Assembly (NCBI GenBank): GCA_023412195.1
Contig: JAEYNZ010000126.1
Span: forward strand, 1 to 64,000
Origin: Bacteroidota bacterium
GTDB taxonomy: Bacteria; Bacteroidota; Bacteroidia; Bacteroidales; Prolixibacteraceae
Length of the DNA stretch: 64,000 bases
Direction of reading: 5' to 3'
Shown here: positions 28,948-38,025 of the stretch, in pieces
Numbering within the stretch: position 1 is the first letter of the stretch
How the letters are laid out: every line of letters starts with the position of its first letter
Program-made: the position numbers and the translations under genes
Notes under the pieces: generated by a model
What the model was told of the DNA's origin: nothing
What the model saw: only the letters and a program-made list of their open reading frames with translations
Database searches by the model: none

Positions 28948-29556
28948 TTATTTACCTGCCTTCTTTTTAAGGTACCGCTCATTCATAGCCTGCAGTACAT
29001 CTTTAGTTATATTGTTGGCTTCATCGCCAACCAATACATCGGCTCCATTGAAAATATAGTCGTATTTCCTGGTCTTGTTAAACTCCTGTAAGTAGGACAA
29101 CAGGCTGTCAAGAATCTGCTGATTGTTGGTAGCCTGCATTTCAGCAAGCCTTCCTGATAAATCCTGATCAAGTTTCATTATTTCCTGTTCTTTTCCAACC
29201 AGCCTGTCGCGTTCCTGTATGGCCCGTTGTTCTGTGAGAAAACCTCCCCGTTGCACCTTTTCCTGAAAAGCAGATGCTTCACGTTCAAATGTCTGACGTT
29301 TAGACCTGAATTCAGTGTTGTAAGCCTCCTGTTTTTTTGTGAAATCATCATGAAGATCCTGTGCAAGTTCATAGTTCATGATAACAGAATCGGCTTTTAC
29401 AAAAGCAATCCTCAGACTTTCACCCGGTTCTGAGCCAAATGGTTCACTTCCGGTATTAACTTCACCCGGCTGGTTATTTCCGGTGAAATATAAAACGTAT
29501 AATACAACCACAGCCACAAGGGCAACAATGGAAATAATGAGTGATGATCCTTTCAT
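28948..29556 (-). CDS. OmpH/Skp family periplasmic chaperone
   Basis: A 202-residue protein with an N-terminal membrane anchor (IISIVALVAVVVLYVLYF, 7-24), a linker, then the OmpH domain from about residue 48 (RIAFVKADSVIMNYELAQ). The long charged coiled coil (70-150) forms the tentacles, followed by YDYIFNGADVLVGDEANNITKDVLQAMNERY. Skp-like proteins hold outer-membrane proteins in the periplasm. The anchored version is common in Bacteroidota. A -7 box TATCTTTG lies at 29590-29597 and a terminator follows, so it appears monocistronic. Confidence 0.88.
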   Translation of the reverse strand: MKGSSLIISIVALVAVVVLYVLYFTGNNQPGEVNTGSEPFGSEPGESLRIAFVKADSVIMNYELAQDLHDDFTKKQEAYNTEFRSKRQTFEREASAFQEKVQRGGFLTEQRAIQERDRLVGKEQEIMKLDQDLSGRLAEMQATNNQQILDSLLSYLQEFNKTRKYDYIFNGADVLVGDEANNITKDVLQAMNERYLKKKAGK

Positions 29557-29589
29557 TTTAAATATTTAATTTTTGGTTGTTCAATCGGG

Positions 29590-29597
29590 CAAAGATA
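29590..29597 (-). promoter_or_regulatory. Candidate -7 box of ompH-like gene
   Basis: The minus strand reads TATCTTTG (TAnnTTTG), 34 bp before the ATG at 29556. No good TTTG partner is seen upstream. Confidence 0.35.
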
Positions 29598-29783
29598 ATT
29601 TTTTCGTTTTAATCAGAATGAGAATTCGTTACTTTTTTCAATTGATTTATTATCAGTTATTTTAATAAAAAACCTGTAGAAAATCATGAGTTACCACTGA
29701 TAAACATCATTGAAAAAAATGCGTGCCGGGCCTTATTTTTACCTTCTGAATAAGTGAAGTGGATTTTGAACTTAAATCATAAA

Positions 29784-30695
29784 ATGTTGAATAAGCTTAT
29801 ATCAAATATGCTGCCTTATATGCCCAAGAAACTGATCTGGGTATTTTCAAAAAGGTATATTGCCGGGGAAACCATTGCCGACGGATTGCTGGCATCACAG
29901 CTGCTGAACCAGCAGAATATCGAGGTTACAGTCGATTTGCTCGGTGAATTTATCAGTACCCTGAAAGAGGCTGAATCAAACAAGGACATGTATCTTGAAA
30001 TCATAGAAAGGTTTACAAAAGAGAAAATCAAAGGAAATTTTTCATTGAAACCTACTATGTTCGGGCTTCTTATTGACCGGGAAAAATGTTACCGCTATAT
30101 CCGGGAAATCGTTGCACTTGCTGCCTCAAAAAAGAGTTTTATCCGCATTGATATGGAAGATTCACAGTGCGTTGATTTTGAAATAGAACTTTTCAGAAAA
30201 TTACAACAGGAATTTCCGCTGAACGTAGGCCTGGTTTTACAGGCTTATCTGCGCAGAACGATGACCGACCTTCAGTCATTTAAGGATATCCATTCACCTG
30301 AAACACCGCTTAACTTCAGATTGTGCAAAGGCATATATGTAGAACCTGAAAAAATAGCCTATAAAAAATATGAGGAGGTAAGGCAGCATTTCCTGGAAGA
30401 TCTGGAATATATGCTTAAGAACGGAATGTATGCAGCCATTGCCACGCACGATAAATACCTGGTGGAACAATCTTATGAACTGCTTAAAAAGTACAGTGTA
30501 CCTGGTGATAAATATGAATTCCAGATGCTGTACGGAGTGACTCCTGAGCTACGTCAGTCCATACTTGACAAGGGACACCGGATGAGGGTTTATGTTCCCT
30601 TTGGCAAGCAATGGTTTAACTACTCAAAACGGAGACTGAAGGAAAATCCAAAAATGACGCAGCACATTATCAAGGCTTTGTTTATAAGGGGATAA
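29784..30695 (+). CDS. Proline dehydrogenase
   Basis: About 303 residues from the ATG at 29784; the frame also opens with a GTG at 29754. It is a (beta/alpha)8 FAD enzyme oxidising proline to pyrroline-5-carboxylate at the membrane/quinone interface. Motifs are FRLCKGIYVEPEKIAYKK (FAD-binding, near residue 188), ATHDKYLVEQ, EFQMLYGV and RVYVPFGKQWFNYSKRRLKENP, where the paired Arg binds the proline carboxylate. It is monofunctional, lacking the P5C dehydrogenase of PutA. No P5C dehydrogenase gene is adjacent. A -7-like TATTTTTA at 29734-29741 supports the downstream start. Confidence 0.88.
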   Translation: MLNKLISNMLPYMPKKLIWVFSKRYIAGETIADGLLASQLLNQQNIEVTVDLLGEFISTLKEAESNKDMYLEIIERFTKEKIKGNFSLKPTMFGLLIDREKCYRYIREIVALAASKKSFIRIDMEDSQCVDFEIELFRKLQQEFPLNVGLVLQAYLRRTMTDLQSFKDIHSPETPLNFRLCKGIYVEPEKIAYKKYEEVRQHFLEDLEYMLKNGMYAAIATHDKYLVEQSYELLKKYSVPGDKYEFQMLYGVTPELRQSILDKGHRMRVYVPFGKQWFNYSKRRLKENPKMTQHIIKALFIRG

Positions 30696-30730
30696 AAGAT
30701 CCTCTGCATATTCGGGGGCTCACCGTCCGT

Positions 30731-31303
30731 TTAGAGAATGCTGTAAATAATTTCATCAAGTGGCCTTTTGGGCACATGATGTACCTCATCACTGTCGCGC
30801 CAGTATTTGATTTCGCCATTTTCGGCGGTTTCAAGAATCACCTTTTCGGCAGGTTTTCCCAGAGCCATGACCCACAATACTTCCATGTTTACCGGAAGCT
30901 GCAGTACTTTTGCAACCCGGCTTTTATTAACTGAACCGATAATACAGCCGCCATAACCATCTTCCGTAACACCCAACATGATGCTTTGCATGGCGATTCC
31001 ATCATCACAGCTGTAAGTTTCTGATAATGATTTATCAAGCAGGACAATAATGTATGCAACCGGGCGTTCGCCCTCTGCCGGACCTTTCCAGTCGGACAGG
31101 TAGCCTGCCCAACCCAGGTGTGGAAAAATGAGGTTGTTTATTTTTTCATCGGTGCAGATAACATATTTCAAGGGCTGCATGTTGCGGCCACTTGATGAAA
31201 GCCTTGCAAAGTCAATCCACTTTTTGATGGTTTCAGTTTCAATTTTTACAGATGGATCGAACCGCCTGATGCTTCGGTTTTGCTTAATTAAGTCGCTTAA
31301 CAT
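30731..31303 (-). CDS. Nitroreductase family protein
   Basis: A 190-residue FMN-dependent oxidoreductase. The family N-terminus is seen in LIKQNRSIRRFDPSVKIE, where Arg12 and Arg14 bind the FMN phosphate, with SSSGRNMQPLKYVICTDE next. The C-terminal CIIGSVNKSRVAKVLQLP and ALGKPAEK complete the family pattern. Substrate is unknown. It converges on the proline dehydrogenase gene and is divergent from the xylose regulator. Confidence 0.85.
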   Translation of the reverse strand: MLSDLIKQNRSIRRFDPSVKIETETIKKWIDFARLSSSGRNMQPLKYVICTDEKINNLIFPHLGWAGYLSDWKGPAEGERPVAYIIVLLDKSLSETYSCDDGIAMQSIMLGVTEDGYGGCIIGSVNKSRVAKVLQLPVNMEVLWVMALGKPAEKVILETAENGEIKYWRDSDEVHHVPKRPLDEIIYSIL

Positions 31304-31374
31304 TTTCCTGATTTTGGAATTTAAAATTAGGAAAAAATGATTTCCTGATCTTAAATATATCTGCTATTTTTAAC

Positions 31375-31470
31375 AAAAAAAGGATAAGGTAAAAGTTATA
31401 CACAATTAAAAGAAGTAATGCTGACCAAACTAAACCACTCTGAACAAATAACTTTTCCTTATCCTTTTTT
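31375..31470. repeat. Long inverted repeat (about 23 bp arms, 48 bp loop)
   Basis: The left arm (31376-31399) has AAAAAAGGATAAGG, one bulged T, then AAAAGTTAT. The right arm (31448-31470) has ATAACTTTT, CCTTATCC and TTTTTT. Apart from the bulge the arms pair perfectly over about 23 bp. It lies in the divergent region between a nitroreductase and the xylose regulator. It could be a small RNA/attenuator hairpin or a MITE-like remnant. I see no clear target-site duplication. Confidence 0.7.
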
Positions 31471-31522
31471 AATAACGCTTCATTTTTTCATCTATTGCAC
31501 TCCTTTAACTTATATTAATTTT

Positions 31523-31557
31523 TAAATTTGGAGAACAGAACAGAACGGTTTCTGTTC
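31523..31557 (+). promoter_or_regulatory. Promoter and operator of the xylose regulator gene
   Basis: A -7 box TAAATTTG (31523-31530) is followed at 31534-31546 by AACAGAACAGAAC and a perfect palindrome at 31538-31557, GAACAGAA-CGGT-TTCTGTTC. The same 13-mer is found in the same place at the xylulokinase promoter. A repressor bound here would cover the transcription start, suggesting autoregulation. The -33 element is weak. Confidence 0.65.
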
Positions 31558-31574
31558 CGGTTCAAATCAATCAG

Positions 31575-32570
31575 ATGACCAGCTTAAGATTTACGGTTGA
31601 CGACAATTCAAATGCTCTAAAGTTTCAGCAACTGGTTGATGCCATAGTGGATGCAATCAGCAGAAATCAGATAAAGGAAGGTGAAATGCTGCCGTCCGTT
31701 AACCAGATCATGAAGGAAACCGGACTTTCACGTGACACGGTTTTTAAAGCATATGCCGAGCTTAAGAAACGGGGTGTGGTAGAATCGGTTCCAAACAGGG
31801 GGTATTTTGTCATACGTAAAATCACAAAAGTGTTTTTATTTCTCGATACCTTCAAGGCCTACAAGGAAGTTCTGTATGATTCATTTATCAAAAACCTTCC
31901 CGGTAATATTGGTGTTGACCTTCATTTTCATCATTACAACATCAGCCTTTTTGAAAAGATCATTCAGGAAAGCCTGGGTAAGTACAGCAAATATGTCATT
32001 ATGAATTTTGACAATCCCAAAGTAGCCGGCATCATCCAAAAAATTCCAGCAGAACAACTGCTGGTCATCGATTGGAATATTCACACCAGCGAAAAATATT
32101 CAGTTGTTTACCAGGATTTTGGAGAACCGGTCTACAGGTGCCTGAAGGAAAATCTGGATCGTATATCCAAATTCAGTGAGTTTACCTTTTACTATCCTCC
32201 TTTTACATACCATCCAAAAAATACCATTGAACATTTCCTGAGATTTTGCAAGGATTATAACATGAGGCATTCCGTTGTTTACGAAGAGGAGAAGTTCGTG
32301 ATCAGGAAAGGGGTACTATATTTCCTGGTAAGCGACCGCACCCTGGCAAGCCTGCTCGACCAGTGTTCCGATAAAGGCTTTGAACCGGGGAAAGAGGTAG
32401 GCGTGATTTCCTACAATGAAACTCCGATGAAGAAATATGTTAAAAATGGCATTACGGTCATATCAACTGATTTCAAACTGATGGGGAAGAAAGCTGCAGA
32501 ATTTATCTCCGGGAACAAAGCTGTACATTTTGAAGTTCCTACCACTTTGAAAATCAGAAGCTCATTATAA
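31575..32570 (+). CDS. GntR-type regulator with sugar-binding domain, xylose locus
   Basis: A 331-residue transcription factor. Residues 13-80 are a GntR winged helix (MLPSVNQIMKETGLSRDTVFKAYAELKKRGVVESVPNRGYFV). Residues 85-325 resemble the periplasmic-binding-protein/LacI-type effector domain (KVFLFLDTFKAYKEVLYDSF ... GVISYNETPMKKYVKNGITVIST), as in AraR-type regulators. It lies upstream of xylulokinase, xylose isomerase and a sugar transporter. Its own promoter and that of xylB share the same operator-like element, so I infer a xylose- or xylulose-responsive repressor. Confidence 0.8.
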   Translation: MTSLRFTVDDNSNALKFQQLVDAIVDAISRNQIKEGEMLPSVNQIMKETGLSRDTVFKAYAELKKRGVVESVPNRGYFVIRKITKVFLFLDTFKAYKEVLYDSFIKNLPGNIGVDLHFHHYNISLFEKIIQESLGKYSKYVIMNFDNPKVAGIIQKIPAEQLLVIDWNIHTSEKYSVVYQDFGEPVYRCLKENLDRISKFSEFTFYYPPFTYHPKNTIEHFLRFCKDYNMRHSVVYEEEKFVIRKGVLYFLVSDRTLASLLDQCSDKGFEPGKEVGVISYNETPMKKYVKNGITVISTDFKLMGKKAAEFISGNKAVHFEVPTTLKIRSSL

Positions 32571-32667
32571 AACCATGAGGGCATCCAATGTTTTCAACTG
32601 TATTATCATTAAATTGCTGTCCGTGCAATTCTTTTTGAAAAAGATGTTATACAACATTTTATTCGAT

Positions 32668-32718
32668 TTTGAAACCATGGTTTTTGAGGTTAATTTTGAC
32701 AACATAACAGAACAGAAC
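32668..32718 (+). promoter_or_regulatory. xylB promoter with operator-like element
   Basis: A full Bacteroidota promoter: TTTG (32668-32671), 19 bp spacer, TAATTTTG (32691-32698). The operator-like AACAGAACAGAAC (32706-32718) follows at the expected start of transcription and is extended by AGTTC. The kinase ATG at 32757 gives a leader of about 50 nt. Confidence 0.75.
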
Positions 32719-32756
32719 AGTTCAAGTAAATATTACAAAACTTAACTTTGACATAC

Positions 32757-34241
32757 ATGTACTTATTAGGATTTGATATAGGAAGTTCATCGGTAAAAGT
32801 ATCACTGATAAATGGGGAAGACGGCAGGTTAAAAGCTTCTTCCTACTACCCCAAAGAAGAGATGCAAATTGTGGCTCATAAGGCCGGCTGGGCAGAGCAG
32901 GAACCGGAACTCTGGTGGAAAAACCTGAAAATGGCCCTTGCCGATGTTTTGAATCAGTCTGGTGTGAATTCTGACAAAATAATTTCCATCGGCATTTCAT
33001 ATCAAATGCATGGGCTGGTAATGGTTGACCGAAAACAGCAGGTAATCAGGCCTTCAATCATCTGGTGCGACAGCCGTGCAGCTGGCATAGGCGATCAGGC
33101 TTTCCGGCAGCTGGGCTCTGAAAGGTGTCTTACCAGCCTGTTGAATTCTCCGGGCAACTTTACAGCCTCTAAGTTAAAATGGGTAAAGGACAATGAGCCT
33201 GAGCTGTTTGAAAAGGTTTACAAGATTATGCTGCCTGGCGATTATATTGCCATGAAGCTTTCGGGAGAGATTCAGACAACAGTGAGCGGTCTTTCGGAAG
33301 GCATTATGTGGGATTTTCAAAAGAATAACCTGTCGGATATGCTTTTTGAGAACTACGGTTTTTCAAAGGAAATCATACCTGAAATTGTGCCCACTTTTTC
33401 TGTTCAGGCAAATATTAAACCTGAAATAGCTGCAGAACTTGGCTTGTCGCCAAAAACCACAATCAGTTACAGGGCTGGTGATCAGCCCAACAATGCCCTT
33501 TCACTGAATGTGCTAAATCCGGGGGAGATTGCTGCAACAGCAGGAACATCGGGTGTGGTTTATGGAGTAAGTGATGAAATCAGGTACGACAGCCAGTCGA
33601 GGGTTAATACCTTTGCGCATGTAAACCATTCGGCAGAAAATCCAAGGCTGGGGGTTCTGTTGTGCATTAACGGGACAGGTATCCTGAATGCATGGCTAAA
33701 GAGAATGGCTGGAGAAAACATCAGCTACGAAGATATGAATGCACTTGCAGCTGATGTTCCGGTTGGCTCCGATGGACTTACAGTACTGCCGTTCGGAAAT
33801 GGATCTGAAAGGATGCTGGGTAACCGTAACATCGGTTCAGTCATAAGCGGACTGGAATTCAATATTCACCGTAAGGGCCATTTAATGCGGGCAGCCCAGG
33901 AAGGGATCGTATTTTCTTTCAGATATGGGATGGATATTATGAAAACCACAGGCATTAATCCGATGGTGATCCGTGCAGGCAAAGCCAACATGTTCCTTAG
34001 CCCTGTTTTCAGAAATACACTGGCTGGAGTTACAGGTGCAGTCATTGAACTTTACAATACTGACGGGTCGGTTGGAGCTGCCAGGGGTGCAGGCATAGGC
34101 TCAGGTTTTTATGCTTCAGCCGGAGAGGCATTTTCAAATCTTGAAAAGCTTAAAACCATTGAACCGGAAACCGGAAAATCAGAGGAATACCAACAGGCCT
34201 ACTCCAACTGGAAAAGTACACTGGAGAAAGCTATAGGATAA
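32757..34241 (+). CDS. xylB: Xylulokinase
   Basis: A 494-residue FGGY carbohydrate kinase phosphorylating D-xylulose. I choose ATG 32757 over an in-frame TTG at 32748 because the family begins MYLLGFDIGSSSVKV. Motifs are the phosphate-1 loop GFDIGSSSVK, YQMHGLVMVD, IWCDSRA, catalytic Asp in YRAGDQPNNAL near residue 242, and the FGGY-type ATP region TAGTSGVVYG and VIRAGKANMF. It is the first enzyme gene after the operator-like site, 68 bp before xylA. Confidence 0.93.
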   Translation: MYLLGFDIGSSSVKVSLINGEDGRLKASSYYPKEEMQIVAHKAGWAEQEPELWWKNLKMALADVLNQSGVNSDKIISIGISYQMHGLVMVDRKQQVIRPSIIWCDSRAAGIGDQAFRQLGSERCLTSLLNSPGNFTASKLKWVKDNEPELFEKVYKIMLPGDYIAMKLSGEIQTTVSGLSEGIMWDFQKNNLSDMLFENYGFSKEIIPEIVPTFSVQANIKPEIAAELGLSPKTTISYRAGDQPNNALSLNVLNPGEIAATAGTSGVVYGVSDEIRYDSQSRVNTFAHVNHSAENPRLGVLLCINGTGILNAWLKRMAGENISYEDMNALAADVPVGSDGLTVLPFGNGSERMLGNRNIGSVISGLEFNIHRKGHLMRAAQEGIVFSFRYGMDIMKTTGINPMVIRAGKANMFLSPVFRNTLAGVTGAVIELYNTDGSVGAARGAGIGSGFYASAGEAFSNLEKLKTIEPETGKSEEYQQAYSNWKSTLEKAIG

Positions 34242-34309
34242 ATCAAATGGTATGATCAGAAATTACAGAAATATTCAAATACATTGAACATCAATAAAAA
34301 CATCTTAAA

Positions 34310-35635
34310 ATGGAAGTATTAAAAGGTAACAAGGAGTATTTTAAAGGCATTGCCCAGGTAAAATACGAAGGCCCGGATTCAAGAAACCCGCTGGCTTTTA
34401 AGTGGTATGATGAAAACAAGGTTGTTGCGGGTAAAACAATGAAGGACTATCTTCGTTTTGCAGTAGCTTACTGGCACACCTTCTGTGGCACAGGAGAAGA
34501 TCCATTCGGACCAGGAACCCAGATTTTCCCATGGGACGGTGCTGCCGACAAAATGGATGCAGCCAGGGAAAGAATGGATGCGGCTTTTGAATTTATTACC
34601 AAAATGAACATCCCGTTCTATTGCTTTCACGATACCGATGTGGTAGGTGATGGTTCCGTCTTTGAGATTGAAAAAAGACTGGAAAAAATGGTTGAATATG
34701 CAAAGCAGAAACAGGAAGCCTCGGGGGTTAAACTTCTTTGGGGAACTGCCAATGTTTTCTCTAACCCACGTTACATGAACGGTGCAGCTACCAATCCCGA
34801 TTTTAATGTAATAACAAATGTTGCCGTACAGATTAAAAATGCCATCGATGCAACCATTGCCCTCGGCGGGTCGAATTATGTATTTTGGGGAGGACGTGAA
34901 GGATACATGACCTTGCACAATACGGATACCCGTCGTGAACTGGATCATATGGGCCGCTTCCTGGGAATGGCGCGCGATTACGGCCGTAAGCAGGGCTTTA
35001 AAGGCACCTTCCTGATTGAACCCAAACCCATGGAACCAACCAAGCACCAGTACGATTATGATGCTCAGACTGTAATTGGGTTCCTCAGACAACATGGTCT
35101 GGATAAGGATTTCAAACTGAATGTAGAAGTAAACCACGCAACGCTTGCCGGGCACACTTTTGCCCATGACCTTCGCATGGCGGCTGATGCAGGGTTACTT
35201 GGATCGATTGATGCAAATAAGGGCGATTACCAGAACGGCTGGGATACAGATGAATTCCCTACCAATGTTTATGAGGTAACTGAGGCCATGCTTGAAATCG
35301 TACAGGCCGGAGGATTTTCAACAGGCGGAATCAACTTTGATGCAAAGACCAGAAGGAATTCTACCGATCTTGAAGATATATTCATTGCCCATGTTTCAGG
35401 AATGGATGCGTTTGCCCGTGCGCTGGTTATTGCCGATAAAGTGCTCAATGATTCGGAATATCTGGCTATGCGCAAAAAACGGTATGCTTCATTCGACAGC
35501 GGTAAAGGTGCTGAATTTGAATCAGGAAAACTGACCCTTGAGGATCTTTATGGTCTTGCACAAAATGCAGGGGAACCGAAACAGCTCAGTGGAAAGCAGG
35601 AGTTGCTGGAGCAACTGATTAACTGGTATGTTTAA
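34310..35635 (+). CDS. xylA: Xylose isomerase
   Basis: A 441-residue class II xylose isomerase converting D-xylose to D-xylulose. It has FYCFHDTDV (catalytic His/Asp near residue 100), [22 protein letters not shown] (metal Glu), [18 protein letters not shown] (metal Glu and Lys), [38 protein letters not shown] and [13 protein letters not shown]. All metal- and sugar-binding residues look intact. Length is normal for class II. Located between xylulokinase and transporter on the same strand. Confidence 0.96.
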   Translation: MEVLKGNKEYFKGIAQVKYEGPDSRNPLAFKWYDENKVVAGKTMKDYLRFAVAYWHTFCGTGEDPFGPGTQIFPWDGAADKMDAARERMDAAFEFITKMNIPFYCFHDTDVVGDGSVFEIEKRLEKMVEYAKQKQEASGVKLLWGTANVFSNPRYMNGAATNPDFNVITNVAVQIKNAIDATIALGGSNYVFWGGREGYMTLHNTDTRRELDHMGRFLGMARDYGRKQGFKGTFLIEPKPMEPTKHQYDYDAQTVIGFLRQHGLDKDFKLNVEVNHATLAGHTFAHDLRMAADAGLLGSIDANKGDYQNGWDTDEFPTNVYEVTEAMLEIVQAGGFSTGGINFDAKTRRNSTDLEDIFIAHVSGMDAFARALVIADKVLNDSEYLAMRKKRYASFDSGKGAEFESGKLTLEDLYGLAQNAGEPKQLSGKQELLEQLINWYV

Positions 35636-35660
35636 TATTAAATAAGATCATAGTTATAAA

Positions 35661-35694
35661 GGGAAGCCTGATCCTCAAGCAGGATCGGGCTTCC
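35661..35694 (+). terminator. Intercistronic hairpin after xylA
   Basis: A 14 bp stem GGAAGCCTGATCCT / AGGATCGGGCTTCC with a CAAGC loop and one T-G pair. It is followed by TTGCATTTTAG, not a strong T run. It may be a partial terminator or transcript end that lowers expression of the transporter relative to xylA. Confidence 0.6.
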
Positions 35695-35745
35695 TTGCAT
35701 TTTAGATTATCCTCCTGCTCCTCTGATTTATAACAAACCATCAAA

Positions 35746-37134
35746 ATGAAAAATAAAAGTTTTTACATTGCATCTGTAACCTTTGTGGCCACGCTGGGAG
35801 GTTTGCTGTTTGGCTACGACACAGCAGTCATATCAGGAGCGGAAAAATCGATCCAGAGATACCTGATCGAAAGCCAGGGGCTAAGTACCCTTATCCACGG
35901 ATTGACCATTTCGAGTGCGCTCATCGGTTGTATAATCGGAGGGTTAATATCAGGAATCACCGCATCACGATTTGGACGGAAAAGATCACTGATGATTGCG
36001 GCCATTCTTTTTTTCGTGTCAGCACTGGGTTCAGCATATCCTGAGTTTCTGTTTTTTCAGCAGGGTGAACCCTCCATCGGATTACTGCTGATGTTTAATT
36101 TCTACCGTGTTATTGGGGGCATAGGAGTAGGGCTGGCATCGGCAGTGTGTCCCATGTATATCGGGGAAATAGCTCCGGCCAACATCAGGGGAAGCCTGGT
36201 ATCGGTTAACCAGTTTGCAATCATCTTTGGGATGCTGGTTGTATACTTCGTTAACTGGGGGATCGCAAGCGGCCAATCGCTCGAATGGATCAACACCATT
36301 GGCTGGCGACGCATGTTTTTATCAGAAACCATACCTGCAGGATTGTTTGGTATCCTGTTGTTTTTTGTACCTGAATCACCCAGGTATCTGTCGCTTGTCA
36401 ACAAGGAAAAGGAGGCTTTCAGAATACTTTCACGCATCAATGGTAAAGAAAGGGCTGCAGCTATCATGGAAGAAATCAGGAGCAGCATTAGCCATCATGC
36501 GTCGACCACATTATTGTCCTATGGTAAAAAAGTAATCATTATAGGCATTCTGTTGTCTGTATTCCAGCAGTTTGTGGGTATTAATGTGGCCTTGTATTAT
36601 GCTCCGCGTATTTTCGAGAGCATGGGGGCCGCCAAGGATGCATCACTGCTGCAAACAGTTATTATGGGACTTGTAAATGTAATCTTTACGGTGCTTGCAA
36701 TTTTCACAGTGGATAAATGGGGACGTAAACCGTTGCTCATCATAGGTTCTGCGGGTATGGCCATCGGTATGTTTGCAATTTCGGCTCTGGCATTTATGAA
36801 GATCATCGGCATTGGCACCCTGGTGTTCATAATTATTTATACTGCTTCCTTTATGATGTCGTGGGGTCCGATTACCTGGGTACTTATATCGGAAATATTT
36901 CCAAACAAAATCAGGGGAAAAGCAGTGGCGATTGCCGTAGCGGCACAATGGGCTGCCAATTATTTTATTTCATCGACATACCCTGCGATGATGGAATTCA
37001 GCGGAGGTTTTACCTATGGGTTTTACGGACTGATGAGCATCTTATCGCTCCTGTTCGTATGGAAGGTCATTCCTGAAACCAAAGGAAAGACACTTGAGGA
37101 GATGGAAGGACTATGGAAGAAAAGTTCTGAATAA
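35746..37134 (+). CDS. MFS sugar transporter (xylose:H+ symporter type)
   Basis: A 462-residue transporter with twelve predicted helices of the sugar porter family. Motifs are GGLLFGYDTAVISG at the start, RFGRKRSL, PMYIGEIAPANIRG, PESPRYL, DKWGRKPLLI and the C-terminal PETKGKTLEEME. The QQFVGINVALYYAP stretch in helix 7 matches sugar-contact residues in XylE. Position after xylA makes D-xylose the likely substrate. It follows a hairpin and ends at a bidirectional terminator. Confidence 0.88.
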   Translation: MKNKSFYIASVTFVATLGGLLFGYDTAVISGAEKSIQRYLIESQGLSTLIHGLTISSALIGCIIGGLISGITASRFGRKRSLMIAAILFFVSALGSAYPEFLFFQQGEPSIGLLLMFNFYRVIGGIGVGLASAVCPMYIGEIAPANIRGSLVSVNQFAIIFGMLVVYFVNWGIASGQSLEWINTIGWRRMFLSETIPAGLFGILLFFVPESPRYLSLVNKEKEAFRILSRINGKERAAAIMEEIRSSISHHASTTLLSYGKKVIIIGILLSVFQQFVGINVALYYAPRIFESMGAAKDASLLQTVIMGLVNVIFTVLAIFTVDKWGRKPLLIIGSAGMAIGMFAISALAFMKIIGIGTLVFIIIYTASFMMSWGPITWVLISEIFPNKIRGKAVAIAVAAQWAANYFISSTYPAMMEFSGGFTYGFYGLMSILSLLFVWKVIPETKGKTLEEMEGLWKKSSE

Positions 37135-37251
37135 CGATCTACAGGAATATCAGACCAAAGGTTAGAACAGCAAACCGGAAATTTATGTTGCTTTTCAGCA
37201 TAGACCAAAATCTTCGTGTTTTTCAAGGATAACAGTTCAGCCATAAAAATA

Positions 37252-37285
37252 AATACTGCCCGGAAACCATTTTCCAGGCAGTATT
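37252..37285. terminator. Bidirectional hairpin terminator
   Basis: Stem AATACTGCC / GGCAGTATT with an inner GGAAA / TTTCC, between the convergent transporter (+) and superoxide dismutase (-) genes. Confidence 0.75.
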
Positions 37286-37342
37286 ACCAGGTTCAGTAAG
37301 AATTGGTTCCTGTTACATAAAAAGGTTTTTTTTGTAGTTGTG

Positions 37343-37924
37343 TTAACTTTCAAATCTCTCGGCAATAACTCTCCAGTCGATTACTTTCCAAAAGTCCTCA
37401 ATATATTTTGGCCGTGCATTCTGCTTGTCGAGATAGTAGGCATGCTCCCAGACATCGCAGGTAAGCAGTGGTTTCTTGCCTTCGCGCAGCGGATTGACAG
37501 CATTGGAAGCCTGTACAATTTCAAGCTCATTGCTGTTGTTCTTAACAAGCCAGGCCCATCCTGAACCGAAAATACCAGCGGCAGATTTTGAAAATTCTTC
37601 CATGAACATATCGAAGGTTCCAAATCTGGCATCGATTGCTTCCTTTAATTTGCCTTCCGGCCTCTTCTGTCCGCCAGGGTTAAACTGGTTAAAATAGAAT
37701 GTGTGGTTCCATACCTGTGCTCCGTTGTTAAACAACGCACCTCCTGCCCTTTTAATGATTTCTTCTAGTGAAGCATTTTCAAATTCAGTTCCCTGAATCA
37801 ACTCGTTGGTTTTGTCAACATATGCTTTATGATGCTTCCCATAGTGAAATTCAAGTGTTCTTTCACTGATATAAGGCTCAAGGGCAGTTTTCTCATAAGG
37901 TAACTGCGGTAATTCAAATGCCAT
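37343..37924 (-). CDS. sodB: Fe/Mn superoxide dismutase
   Basis: A 193-residue cytosolic dismutase. Metal ligands fit His27 (FHYGKHH), His in VWNHTFYF near 74, and Asp/His in CDVWEHAYYLD near 157-161. GSGWAWLVKN and the closing NARPKYIEDFWKVIDW are typical. Sequence pattern and length match the Fe-type or cambialistic SOD of Bacteroidota. It is preceded by a perfect 11 bp inverted repeat at 37948-37973, which may be an operator or leader hairpin. Transcription ends at the bidirectional hairpin. Confidence 0.95.
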   Translation of the reverse strand: MAFELPQLPYEKTALEPYISERTLEFHYGKHHKAYVDKTNELIQGTEFENASLEEIIKRAGGALFNNGAQVWNHTFYFNQFNPGGQKRPEGKLKEAIDARFGTFDMFMEEFSKSAAGIFGSGWAWLVKNNSNELEIVQASNAVNPLREGKKPLLTCDVWEHAYYLDKQNARPKYIEDFWKVIDWRVIAERFES

Positions 37925-37947
37925 AATTTTTCAGTTTAAAGGATGAT

Positions 37948-37973
37948 TTTAATAGTGATTTTTCACTATTAAA
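37948..37973. promoter_or_regulatory. Perfect palindrome upstream of sodB
   Basis: TTTAATAGTGA (37948-37958), TTTT, TCACTATTAAA (37963-37973). The arms match at all 11 positions. It is 24-49 bp before the sodB ATG, a suitable place for an operator over the promoter or an untranslated-leader hairpin. It is not an obvious Fur or PerR box. Confidence 0.65.
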
Positions 37974-38025
37974 GTTAAGACATTTAAATCTGAAAAAAAA
38001 AATATAATGATCCTTTTAAACAGGG

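Noticed and set aside
31550..31572. tRNA T-loop-like GGTTCAAATC
   Set aside because: It is part of the regulator promoter/leader, and no acceptor, D or anticodon arm can be fitted around it.
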